The position numbers and the translations under genes are program-made. From an uncultured Campylobacterota bacterium (lineage in GTDB: Bacteria; Campylobacterota; Campylobacteria; Campylobacterales; Sulfurovaceae), in NCBI GenBank assembly GCA_937141405.1, contig CAKZQQ010000006.1, positions 310,001 through 374,000 of the forward strand: a stretch of 64,000 bases of DNA. Direction: 5' to 3'. Each line of letters opens with the position of its first letter. Within the stretch, counting starts at the first letter, position 1. The notes below the pieces were generated by a model, which had not been told where the DNA came from, ran no database searches, and worked only from the letters and a program-made list of their open reading frames with translations. This document shows positions 54,674 through 62,682 of the stretch, one piece after another.

Positions 54674-55309
54674 ATGAATTCCTTTAAAGAAGAAACAAAT
54701 GCTCGTCAAGCACTCTATAGCTTCATCGCAAGATTGATGTTGGTCGAAGTTGATGAGAAATTTTTAGAGAGCTTTGAGAGTGAAGCAAATCTTCTCTCTA
54801 TGTTCCCGAACTACAAAGAGTGGAGCAAAAAAAAAGAGTTCTCAAGAGCAGATTTGATCGCACAATATCTCAATGTTGATTTTACAAATCTCTTTTTGAT
54901 GCATCTTATCCCCTATGAGAGCTTCTATACGAGAGATGATCAGATGATAGAAAGTGGCGGCAATAACCCGATTATTGAGCTTTATAACTCCTATGATTTT
55001 AGAGTAGAGCTCGATAAAGCAAGGGTCATAAGCCCCGATCATATCGGTGTTGAGCTCGAGTTTATGTATATGTTGTGCAGTGCACTTCAAAAAGCACAAG
55101 AGGCTGATGATGCAGAGGGAATCGATGATATCCTAAGAGTACAAAAAGATTTTTTAGAGCAACATCTACTTCGTTGGGCACCGATGTTTCTTATCAATGT
55201 CAAAAGAGAATCAATCACACCGTTGTATCATGATGGAGCAGAGTTTGCGTTGGATTTTTTACTGAGTGATTTTGAGTATATAAATTCGAAACTCAAAAAG
55301 AGCTGTTAA
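54674..55309 (+). CDS. TorD/DmsD-family molybdoenzyme chaperone
   Basis: 211 residues, all-helical. 'ARQALYSFIARLMLVEVDEKFLESF' , 'FTNLFLMHLIPYESFYTRDDQM', 'DHIGVELEFMYMLCSALQKA', 'FLEQHLLRWAPMF' follow the TorD/DmsD pattern, including the E-x-x-Y-x-x-D and H-x-x-x-W-x-P segments. Such proteins bind Tat signals and cofactor-insertion intermediates. Obvious client: the subunit at 51259. Four bases separate it from the ferredoxin gene. Confidence 0.9.
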   Translation: MNSFKEETNARQALYSFIARLMLVEVDEKFLESFESEANLLSMFPNYKEWSKKKEFSRADLIAQYLNVDFTNLFLMHLIPYESFYTRDDQMIESGGNNPIIELYNSYDFRVELDKARVISPDHIGVELEFMYMLCSALQKAQEADDAEGIDDILRVQKDFLEQHLLRWAPMFLINVKRESITPLYHDGAEFALDFLLSDFEYINSKLKKSC

Positions 55310-55312
55310 TCT

Positions 55313-56407
55313 ATGCGATTAGAACTTGATGTAGCCAAATGCGTACGCGCAAAAAGTAAATTTTCTCTTTGTGTTTGTTGTGCTGGGGCATCGCCTGAGC
55401 ATATCAGTATAGTAGAAAATATTCCTACATTTAAAAATCAAACAGGCATCGAAGCTGCCGCTTCAGTTGGAGCTTGCCCGTGTGAGGCGCTTGGTTTGAG
55501 CGGCATTGTTTTGAGTCGATTCTTTTTTGATTTTTTGGATGCAAAGAGTGATACGCTTGTACCATCAAAAGAGCTTCCTTGCTTATCGTTATTGAGTGTC
55601 GAGCATCTCCTCTCTCTTGCATTGGCACTAGAGCAAAATCTCAAAATAAATATTGGGAGCTATAATAGGGATTCCGTTCAATTGCAACAGATTTTAAAAA
55701 GAGTTGACGAGGTCAATCAAATACTCAGTGCAGTTTCTGCTAAAAAGATAGAGGTGATTCAAGAGCACTCAGAAGATGAGAGCGAATCTGTAGACAAGGA
55801 TGAGAGTGGATCAAGAAGGGATTTTCTAACAAATCTTTCACTCAAAGGCGCACTCAAACAAAAAAAGCGTTTTGAGGAGTCCCTTGAGGCAGATGAGCTG
55901 AGTCAACACCTCTTAGAGAGTGATGATATAGCAAAACTCAAAGAGCAACATATCCCGGAAAAGAGAAAGATACTCTTTAGCGTTTTAAAATATTCTGATC
56001 TTTTTAAAAATAGTGTAGCCATCAAGAGAGAGAAGATAAGTTTCATCTCGGATAAGGTCGTAAATGATAGTTGTACAAATTGCCAAATGTGCTATAGGCT
56101 CTGTCCGAGCGGTGCACTCTCAAGCGATGGGAGGTTTTCACTAATCAATTTTGATGCTATGCTCTGCTTAAAGTGTCGTTTATGCCATGATGTGTGCGAG
56201 GTAGACGCCATAACGATGAGTCCCCATTTTGATCTTGGGGAGTTTGGGAAGCACCATCAAGAAACACTCATACGGTTTGATATAAAAAGATGTAATGAGT
56301 GCGGCAACAGTTTTACATATAGGGGTGGTGAGATGCTTTGCCCAAGGTGTAAAGTAGAAGAAGAAGAGGCTGCATCGCTTCATGAAAAAAGCGGTATTAT
56401 ATTTTAA
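55313..56407 (+). CDS. Multi-cluster ferredoxin-like protein with C-terminal zinc ribbon
   Basis: 364 residues. N-terminal Cys set C10, C20, C22, C23, C55-P-C57 resembling a split 4Fe-4S site ('CVRAKSKFSLCVCC... ACPCEA'). A long central acidic/Lys-rich linker (about 150-250). Then two canonical C-x2-C-x2-C-x3-C sites (CTNCQMCYRLCP and CLKCRLCHDVCE) and a zinc-ribbon pair (CNECG... CPRC). No signal peptide, so cytoplasmic. Found immediately after the TorD-type chaperone, it may supply electrons or assist cluster assembly for the molybdoenzyme. I do not know a characterised homologue. Confidence 0.8.
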   Translation: MRLELDVAKCVRAKSKFSLCVCCAGASPEHISIVENIPTFKNQTGIEAAASVGACPCEALGLSGIVLSRFFFDFLDAKSDTLVPSKELPCLSLLSVEHLLSLALALEQNLKINIGSYNRDSVQLQQILKRVDEVNQILSAVSAKKIEVIQEHSEDESESVDKDESGSRRDFLTNLSLKGALKQKKRFEESLEADELSQHLLESDDIAKLKEQHIPEKRKILFSVLKYSDLFKNSVAIKREKISFISDKVVNDSCTNCQMCYRLCPSGALSSDGRFSLINFDAMLCLKCRLCHDVCEVDAITMSPHFDLGEFGKHHQETLIRFDIKRCNECGNSFTYRGGEMLCPRCKVEEEEAASLHEKSGIIF

Positions 56408-56418
56408 AGGAGAGAGAC

Positions 56419-56886
56419 TTGGAGCCACACGAGATACGACCGGATACACAGCTTTGTACTATTTTGGGTTTAGCAGGACAAAACTCTTTAGAGCGAAGAA
56501 TTTTCAATAAGATACTCAAAACTGATGCGATCAATGCCACAGCCATCGCGCTCAATGTCAAAGAGGAGCATTTTGATTTTACCTTTACCAATATCGCACG
56601 ATCAAAGATAGATAAAGTCATACTCTTAGATGAGTTTAAAGAGCGGGTACGCTCTTTTTGTGATATTTTAGAGAACGGGGATGAGGCGATCGATTATTTA
56701 GAGATCAAAGCAGGCAGGATAAGTGCTTTTTCTTTGGCAGGTGATATAGAAAAACTTTTTGACAATACGGAGGTACTCGATGAGAGCACTATAAAAGCAG
56801 CAAAAATGCTGTTGCTTGCTAGCAAATGGTATGGAACAAGTATGGATATCAACCGTATCCCGACACTTTTAGGAGAAGAGCGATGA
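56419..56886 (+). CDS. Unknown protein resembling the AroE N-terminal domain
   Basis: 155 residues from a TTG preceded by AGGAG seven bases upstream. 'LCTILGLAGQNSLERRIFNKILKTDAINATAIALNVKEEHF' follows the pattern of the shikimate-dehydrogenase substrate-binding domain (I-G-x-P-x-x-H-S-x-S-P-x-x-H-N...), but with the S-x-S catalytic region changed to NSLERR and no NADP domain. It could be a stand-alone fold reused as a regulator or scaffold, or an unrelated similarity. It overlaps the next gene by four bases (ATGA). Position in the molybdoenzyme operon suggests an accessory role. Confidence 0.6.
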   Translation: MEPHEIRPDTQLCTILGLAGQNSLERRIFNKILKTDAINATAIALNVKEEHFDFTFTNIARSKIDKVILLDEFKERVRSFCDILENGDEAIDYLEIKAGRISAFSLAGDIEKLFDNTEVLDESTIKAAKMLLLASKWYGTSMDINRIPTLLGEER

Positions 56887-57326
56887 AAGATATAGACGAT
56901 TTAAAAAAAGCTTTTGAGGGTTTTGATGCCAATAAGTATTGTGCGCAAGGCACTTGTGAGAGTGAAGATGAGCTCAAGGATTATCCCTCTTTTACTGAGG
57001 CGCTCTATGCGAAGATCATGGCACCGAGTGTGAGCGGGGTCTATATATCAAGATGGGATATCAAAGATATAGCCGCAACAGCAGGTGATTCGATGGCGAT
57101 CCATCCTAGAAAGAGGATGTTTGAGCTTTTGATGAAATATGCAAGTGATAGAGACAATATGCAGCGTGTTCTAGGTGCCTTAAGAGCACATATAGAAGAT
57201 AAGATAGGGATATATGAAGAGTTTATTAGAAGAGCTCCTACGAGTAGTGCTATCTTTGAGAGTCATATCGCAAGAGCAAAGAAGACGATCGCTTTTTTAC
57301 CTAAGATTTTAGAGGAGTATTTTTAA
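56883..57326 (+). CDS. Unknown protein, last gene of the molybdoenzyme operon
   Basis: 147 residues from the ATG overlapping the previous stop; an in-frame GTG at 56826 is less likely. Begins 'KDIDDLKKAFEGFDANKYCAQGTCESEDELKDYP', with Cys in C-x4-C, then a helical region 'MAIHPRKRMFELLMKYASDRDNMQRVLGALRAHIEDKIGIYEEF'. No signal, no membrane segment. I do not recognise a family; helical content resembles molybdoenzyme or hydrogenase assembly factors. It ends four bases inside the convergent pgpA. Confidence 0.65.
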   Translation: MKDIDDLKKAFEGFDANKYCAQGTCESEDELKDYPSFTEALYAKIMAPSVSGVYISRWDIKDIAATAGDSMAIHPRKRMFELLMKYASDRDNMQRVLGALRAHIEDKIGIYEEFIRRAPTSSAIFESHIARAKKTIAFLPKILEEYF

Positions 57327-57817
57327 CCTAGCATCTTATCAAGCCCTATCAATATCACCCCGCTTAATAGTCCGGCAGCAAGTCCTGCGAGGATATCATC
57401 GCCCATAACCCCAAGTCCGCCTTGCACCTTTCTATCGATCCAGCCGATCGTTGAAGGTTTCCATATATCAAAGAGTCTAAACGTTAAAAAGCTTAAAACA
57501 AAAGAGAGCATCACCCCAAAACCATAACTCACTTCTGCTCCTATTGGGTAGGCTATGATCATAGTAAGCCACATACCTGCTACTTCATCGATGACGATCT
57601 CTTGAGCATCATGCTCCTTAACTCTGTTTTCATATCGATTGATTTCAAATATACCGACGATAGTGATAGCAAGTGTAAGTATGGCGAGGCTCTCTAAGCC
57701 TAGAAAATAGATCACGGGAAGTCCTGCAACAAGAGCAGCCAATGAACCGGCAGTTCCAGGAGCTTTTGGGCTCAGACCGGCGCCGAAAAAAGTCAAAAAA
57801 AGTTTTTGTAAGTCCAT
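57323..57817 (-). CDS. pgpA: Phosphatidylglycerophosphatase A
   Basis: About 164 residues from the inner ATG at 57817 (MDLQKLFLTFFGAGLSPKAPGT), which is the usual PgpA start; the open frame extends 13 codons upstream. 'GLSPKAPGTAGSLAAL', 'EIVIDEVAGMWLTMI' and 'FRLFDIWKPSTIGWIDRKVQGGLGVMGDDILAGLAAG' are PgpA motifs. It removes phosphate from phosphatidylglycerophosphate to give phosphatidylglycerol. Start of a conserved Campylobacterota block with the next three genes. Confidence 0.9.
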   Translation of the reverse strand: MDLQKLFLTFFGAGLSPKAPGTAGSLAALVAGLPVIYFLGLESLAILTLAITIVGIFEINRYENRVKEHDAQEIVIDEVAGMWLTMIIAYPIGAEVSYGFGVMLSFVLSFLTFRLFDIWKPSTIGWIDRKVQGGLGVMGDDILAGLAAGLLSGVILIGLDKMLG

Positions 57818-57824
57818 GTTATTC

Positions 57825-59015
57825 CTATTTGAGTGATGTTGTTTGATAGAGCTCAATCAGTTTGATATAGAACTCCTCATCGCTATGATCTTCGAGCAGC
57901 CCACTACTTGGCATAAGCGAATAGTAGATCTCTTGGATATTTTTAAGTCTATTTGGAAAGAGTGCTGCTAGTATCGATGCGCTGATCTCTTTTCTTACCA
58001 AAATGGTTGGAGGGATGAGTCCTGATTGGATAAGCTTCATGATTGAATTTGAGTTGTAGTGTATGTGATGATGCCTCCCGTGTGGGCAGGTTGAATAGCT
58101 CACAAGCGTTTTACACACCTCGCAATAGACATACTCGTCAATCGTCGTGATATCAAGCCCTATATCTTTGCACTGATTGAAGATCGTATGGATCTCATTG
58201 TGATCATAGTAGAGTCCAAGCCCTCCATGATTTGTCCCTACTACAAGCTCATTACAACCATAATTTTTTACTAAAAGTGCATCAAGAATAAGCTCATTAT
58301 ACCCGGCAAATACATAGGTGTTTTCAAAAGGGACAATCGCAACTTTATTTGCAGGCAAGAAACGCTCAACATAGAGTTTGAGTGCATCATATCGTATATT
58401 AAAAGAGAGCCCCTCTTCGGTAAAAGGTTTTCGCAAGAAGAGAACGACGATATCTGACCTGCTCAGTGTATCTCGTATGACTCTCTCGTGTGATCGATTG
58501 AGAGGATTTGCTGCAAGCATCAATCCGGTGACTTTCTTTGCGTCATTTTTTTCAATCATCTCTCTTAACATTGAGATACTCTCATCAATTGGCGCATATT
58601 TTACATGATATTCACCACTCACAGCCAAAGAGCCGAGTCTTGTTATTGTATTTTTTACACCGGGATGCCCCATATCTGTTGTGCCATAAATGTTTTGAAC
58701 TCGCTCTAAAGGATCAATCTCAAATACTTCCCCCACAATAAGCTCTCCGACCTTTTCTTTGTCGTTAATAAGATCAACAATCTCCCCGTTTTTAAGTGAG
58801 CGTATCACCTCTTGATTTCTTTTGCCGCTAGGCGCAAGCACAAAAGAGAAAGGGAAAGGCACACCTTTATAATACTTTGTCTCATTTACTTTTTTTGAGG
58901 TCTTGGAGTCCATAAGTCCATCAACAGGAGATATCAGCCCTGCTTTTACAAGTGCCAAGGACGAGAGCGCTTCGGTATCGATATAGATAGATTTATTTTT
59001 TCTTGTAGAGACCAT
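57825..59015 (-). CDS. ATP-sulfurylase-family protein with altered catalytic motifs
   Basis: 396 residues. PUA-like N-domain (YYKGVPFPFSFVLAPSG) and sulfurylase catalytic domain are recognisable, but the usual RNP-x-HRAH motif reads A169-N-P-L-N173-R-S-H176, losing the Arg and first His, and the GRDHAG motif reads G260-T-N-H-G-G. A zinc site typical of Thermus/archaeal sulfurylases remains (C298-x2-C301-x8-C310 plus His). So sulfate activation is doubtful. As I recall, C. jejuni has a homologue (Cj1609) in the same place. It may bind ATP/adenylate or act as a regulator. Overlaps the regulator gene. Confidence 0.8.
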   Translation of the reverse strand: MVSTRKNKSIYIDTEALSSLALVKAGLISPVDGLMDSKTSKKVNETKYYKGVPFPFSFVLAPSGKRNQEVIRSLKNGEIVDLINDKEKVGELIVGEVFEIDPLERVQNIYGTTDMGHPGVKNTITRLGSLAVSGEYHVKYAPIDESISMLREMIEKNDAKKVTGLMLAANPLNRSHERVIRDTLSRSDIVVLFLRKPFTEEGLSFNIRYDALKLYVERFLPANKVAIVPFENTYVFAGYNELILDALLVKNYGCNELVVGTNHGGLGLYYDHNEIHTIFNQCKDIGLDITTIDEYVYCEVCKTLVSYSTCPHGRHHHIHYNSNSIMKLIQSGLIPPTILVRKEISASILAALFPNRLKNIQEIYYSLMPSSGLLEDHSDEEFYIKLIELYQTTSLK

Positions 59016-59874
59016 ACTTCTTCCTTTTTTCCCATAAGCTTTTTCTAGAAATTCCTAATTTTTTAGAGAGTTCCGTGTCGGGAAATTGATGCTGAAAAGT
59101 ATTGATGATAAATTTGACATAATCATCGATAGTCAATACCTCATTTTGATGATAGAGCTTATCATCACTCTCTAATGTGACGGTTTCATAATCACTCTCT
59201 ATGGCACTGTTTGTTGCTATGATGAACTTGTATGGCTTGAGAAGCTCCAAAACTTCATCTTGATCTTTTTTCTTGAGCCTATCAAAGTCACTAAAATAGA
59301 GGAGCGAACTCGCTGTCTGTTTTGTTATGGCATCCTTATACCCCTTCTCTTTAGCAGAGAGCATCGTGAGCGAGAGTTTATTTTTATAGGCATAATCAAA
59401 GACCATTTTATCAGCAAGTCTTAAATAGTTGGTGATGATAATGCACGGGGTTTTTAGCTTACTGATGTCATAGTCATATTCGATATTTGAGAAGATATTT
59501 TGGATATAGTCTTGGCAGAGGAGATTCTCTTTTTTGAGTGCTTGAAACTCTCTAAAGTGCTCGATTTTTCTTAGTAGTTCCTCTATCATAAAAGGCTTGA
59601 CGATGTAGTCTTTTGCCCCTAGTTTGATGGGTTCGCTGACGGTGTCATTGTTGATATAGTTGACCATCAAGATGATAATCTTATCTTTATGTTTTTCGAT
59701 AAGCGAGTTTATCGATTGCCCTTGCAGATTTGCAGAGAGCAGATAGACATCAGCCTCACGTTCATTTGCTTCTTTGACGGAGCTAAAAAGCTCAACTTCA
59801 AAGTTTTTCTCCATGAGTTTAGCAGCGATACTTTGCGCTAAATAGACCTCATTTTCTATGATTACTATCTTCAT
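58993..59874 (-). CDS. Atypical orphan response regulator, HP1021/CemR-like
   Basis: 293 residues. The receiver has Ser47 (VYLLSANL) in place of the phosphoacceptor Asp, as in H. pylori HP1021, and keeps Lys in 'DYIVKPFMIEELLRK'. A central region follows, then a Fis-type HTH (LSKKLGISRKSLWEKRKKYGL). HP1021 and its C. jejuni homologue (Cj1608, CemR) are known as non-phosphorylated, redox-linked regulators of replication and energy metabolism. This gene also sits beside ispDF, as HP1021 does. Targets here unknown. Confidence 0.88.
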   Translation of the reverse strand: MKIVIIENEVYLAQSIAAKLMEKNFEVELFSSVKEANEREADVYLLSANLQGQSINSLIEKHKDKIIILMVNYINNDTVSEPIKLGAKDYIVKPFMIEELLRKIEHFREFQALKKENLLCQDYIQNIFSNIEYDYDISKLKTPCIIITNYLRLADKMVFDYAYKNKLSLTMLSAKEKGYKDAITKQTASSLLYFSDFDRLKKKDQDEVLELLKPYKFIIATNSAIESDYETVTLESDDKLYHQNEVLTIDDYVKFIINTFQHQFPDTELSKKLGISRKSLWEKRKKYGLYKKK

Positions 59875-60989
59875 AAACTACCCCAATCTCTATAGGAAAT
59901 ATTGGCTATCGCGTGGACGCTTATCCCTTCACATCTGCCTATAAATCCCATTTTTTCCGATGTTGTTGCTTTGATGTTGATATATCTCTGCTCTAAGCCT
60001 ATAATCTCGGAGAGTTGAGCCCCAATAGCATTTTTATACTCCGATATTCTTGGTTTTTGTGCGACGATAGTGGTGTCGATATTGACAATCTCAAAACCAA
60101 AATCATGGATCATTTTTACTGCATCTCGAAGTAGCAGAGTCGAGTCTATATCTTTATATGCTGCGTCATTATCGGGAAAGAAATCCCCTATATCACCCAA
60201 ATTACTTGCACCTAAGAGTGCATCAATGATAGCATGGATAAGTACATCCCCGTCACTATGAGCTTTACAGCCGACATCGGATTGTATCTCTACGCCTCCG
60301 AGGAGGAGTTTTTTCCCCGCCTCAAATTGATGTGTATCTATGCCAAAACCCATGAAGTTTTTCTTTGCAGCTGTTTGGAGGCAATCCAATTTTTTAAGAT
60401 CATCTTTGCTTGTGAGTTTCATAGCTTTTGCCGAGCCCTCTACAAAATGTATCTTGCCACCTTGATGAGCGATAGCACTGCTCTCATCTGTAAACTCTTT
60501 CGTATCTATAAGAGATTTTTTGAGTACTTGTGTAACACTAAGCTGTGGAGTTTGTATCAATTTTACACGCTCTCTGTCGATATTTTCATTATCATAATAG
60601 ATAGTATCTATAGGAGCAATCGCAGGTACGATGCAATCTGCCTCGCCTTTTTGATCCAATATTCGCTCTATCATCTCATGATCTATGCAACATCGTGCTA
60701 CATCCGTGATCAAGACATAGGGGCTCTCGACGAGCGAAAGGGCATTTTTTAGAGACTCTTGTCTGCTTGATCCGCCTTCTATGAAAGCAAAATCGGCAAA
60801 TTTTTTCATATAGACTATCTCTTTTTTAGATCCGGTAATAATTATCTTATTAAAATTATATTTTTTGAATTGATTTGCTACGAAAAGCCACAATGGTGCA
60901 TCATCTATATACAACCACTGTTTTTTAACAGGGCTCTCAAATCGTGTTGAAGAGCCTGCTGCAAGCAAAATCAGGGTTATGTCTCTCAC
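59871..60989 (-). CDS. ispDF: Bifunctional IspD/IspF enzyme of the MEP pathway
   Basis: 372 residues: N-terminal IspD cytidylyltransferase (ILLAAGSSTRFESPVKKQWLYID) and C-terminal IspF MECDP synthase (GFGIDTHQFEAGKKLLLGGVEI... 'HSDGDVLIHAIIDALLGA' with metal ligands, 'KATTSEKMGFIGRCEGISVHAIA'). Fusion is usual in Campylobacterota. Two successive steps in isoprenoid precursor synthesis. Overlaps the regulator gene by four bases. Confidence 0.94.
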   Translation of the reverse strand: MRDITLILLAAGSSTRFESPVKKQWLYIDDAPLWLFVANQFKKYNFNKIIITGSKKEIVYMKKFADFAFIEGGSSRQESLKNALSLVESPYVLITDVARCCIDHEMIERILDQKGEADCIVPAIAPIDTIYYDNENIDRERVKLIQTPQLSVTQVLKKSLIDTKEFTDESSAIAHQGGKIHFVEGSAKAMKLTSKDDLKKLDCLQTAAKKNFMGFGIDTHQFEAGKKLLLGGVEIQSDVGCKAHSDGDVLIHAIIDALLGASNLGDIGDFFPDNDAAYKDIDSTLLLRDAVKMIHDFGFEIVNIDTTIVAQKPRISEYKNAIGAQLSEIIGLEQRYINIKATTSEKMGFIGRCEGISVHAIANISYRDWGSL

Positions 60990-61087
60990 GTAACGATCCT
61001 TTATTGGTTTGTAATGCTAAGTGTAACTAAATTATACACTCCATATACTTGATACAATCTTTTTTGATGATCGATTAAGTTTTTTTC

Positions 61088-61103
61088 TACCTAAGATTAG
61101 GTA
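61088..61103. promoter_or_regulatory. Perfect palindrome upstream of thiC
   Basis: TACCTAA-GA-TTAGGTA, a 16-base perfect inverted repeat, about 92 bases before the thiC start in a 205-base gap. No sequence resembling a TPP riboswitch (thi-box) is visible in this gap. The palindrome could be the operator of a repressor. Confidence 0.5.
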
Positions 61104-61194
61104 ATTTATGAGAAACATTATCTGATTTATTTTTTTTTATATGAGTTTAAGATTTAATAAGTATAAATATCTAGATAATATCTAAGGACGGTCT

Positions 61195-62538
61195 ATGAGA
61201 GAAAAGTGGATAGAGAAGAGAAAAGAGCATCCGGTACAGACGCAGATGTATTTTGCCAAGCAAGGTATCATCACCGATGAGATGGCGTATGTAGCGAGCC
61301 AAGAAGATATCGATCCGGAGCTTTTGCGAAGTGAGATTGCAAGAGGACGGTGCATCATTCCTGCCAATATCAACCACAAGCACCAAAAACCGATGGCGAT
61401 TGGTATGGTAGCGAGTTGCAAAATCAATGCAAATATAGGCTCATCTGCTCTTGCTTCTGATATTGCCGGTGAGATTGAGAAAGTAGATGTTTGTTTGAAA
61501 TACGGTGCAGATACCATTATGGATCTCAGTACCGGTGGTGATTTGGATAGCATCAGAGAGGCAGTCATCGAGCATTCAAGTGTGCCTATTGGGACGGTGC
61601 CTATCTATCAGATACTTCATGATTGTAATGATAAGATTGAGGATTTGACGATTGAGAAGATGCTTGAAGTTATCGAAAAACAGGCAAAGCAGGGAGTAAG
61701 CTATTTTACCGTACATGCAGGATTTTTACTCCGTTTTATGCCACATATTGCCAAAAGAAAGATGGGAATCGTGAGTCGTGGTGGCTCTTTGATGGCAGCT
61801 TGGATGATGCATTATCATAGAGAAAATCCTTTTTATGAGGCGTATGATGCCATTCTTGATATCTGCCAAAAGTATGATGTTGCACTCTCACTCGGTGATA
61901 GCCTGCGTCCGGGATGCCTCCATGATGCAAGTGATGAGGCGCAATTGAGTGAGTTAAAAATATTAGGCGAGCTTACACTGCGAGCATGGGAAAAAGATGT
62001 ACAGATCATGATAGAAGGACCGGGGCATATACCACTCAATCAGATTGAGAGAAATATGAAGATAGAGCGTGAATACTGCCATGAAGCACCGTTTTATATC
62101 TTGGGCCCTCTTGTTACCGATATCGCTGCGGGGTATGATCATATCAGCTCAGCGATTGGTGCGGCAGTCGGCGGTTGGCACGGAGCGAGTATGCTCTGCT
62201 ATGTGACGCCAAAAGAGCATCTCGGGCTTCCTAATGCCAAAGATGTAAGAGAGGGGATCATCGCCTATAAGATAGCTGCGCATGCTGCGGATATCGCTAG
62301 AGGGAGAAAAGGCGCGCGTGATGTGGATGATGCGATGAGTGATGCACGGTATCGATTTGATTGGAATCGCCAATTTGAGCTCGCACTCGATCCCGATAGA
62401 GCCAAAGAGTTTCATGATGAAACGCTCCCCCAAGATGTCTTTAAGGAGGCAGAATTCTGCTCTATGTGCGGTCCGAAATTTTGCTCTTATAAGATAACGC
62501 AAAGCATTATAGAAGAGCACAAAGAGTCTATGAATTGA
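61195..62538 (+). CDS. thiC: Phosphomethylpyrimidine synthase ThiC
   Basis: 447 residues. '[24 protein letters not shown]', '[28 protein letters not shown]' and the C-terminal cluster motif C-x2-C-x4-C in '[13 protein letters not shown]', with the 'GPGHIPL' loop. It converts aminoimidazole ribotide to HMP-phosphate by radical SAM chemistry in thiamine synthesis. Preceded by an AAGGA site. It supplies the cofactor used by the ThDP enzyme at 32495. Confidence 0.96.
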   Translation: MREKWIEKRKEHPVQTQMYFAKQGIITDEMAYVASQEDIDPELLRSEIARGRCIIPANINHKHQKPMAIGMVASCKINANIGSSALASDIAGEIEKVDVCLKYGADTIMDLSTGGDLDSIREAVIEHSSVPIGTVPIYQILHDCNDKIEDLTIEKMLEVIEKQAKQGVSYFTVHAGFLLRFMPHIAKRKMGIVSRGGSLMAAWMMHYHRENPFYEAYDAILDICQKYDVALSLGDSLRPGCLHDASDEAQLSELKILGELTLRAWEKDVQIMIEGPGHIPLNQIERNMKIEREYCHEAPFYILGPLVTDIAAGYDHISSAIGAAVGGWHGASMLCYVTPKEHLGLPNAKDVREGIIAYKIAAHAADIARGRKGARDVDDAMSDARYRFDWNRQFELALDPDRAKEFHDETLPQDVFKEAEFCSMCGPKFCSYKITQSIIEEHKESMN

Positions 62539-62542
62539 TAAA

Positions 62543-62584
62543 AAGTTTTAGCACATTATGCCAAGCAGAGATGTGTCAAAACTT
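62543..62584 (+). terminator. Long hairpin after thiC
   Basis: AAGTTTT-a-GCACAT and ATGTGT-c-AAAACTT pair over 14 positions with one mismatch and one G-T around a 14-base loop, starting five bases after the thiC stop. A T-run (62590s) follows at distance. Probably a terminator or mRNA-stabilising structure. Confidence 0.4.
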
Positions 62585-62682
62585 CTAAAATAGATTTGCT
62601 TTTTTAATTAAGAGTAAAATTATATTATTTGGTTAAAATTCAAAAACTTTAAAAGAGCTTTAACAATTAAAAAGGAAAAAAG

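Noticed and set aside
60990-61194. TPP riboswitch before thiC
   Set aside because: None of the conserved thi-box segments could be found by eye on either strand.
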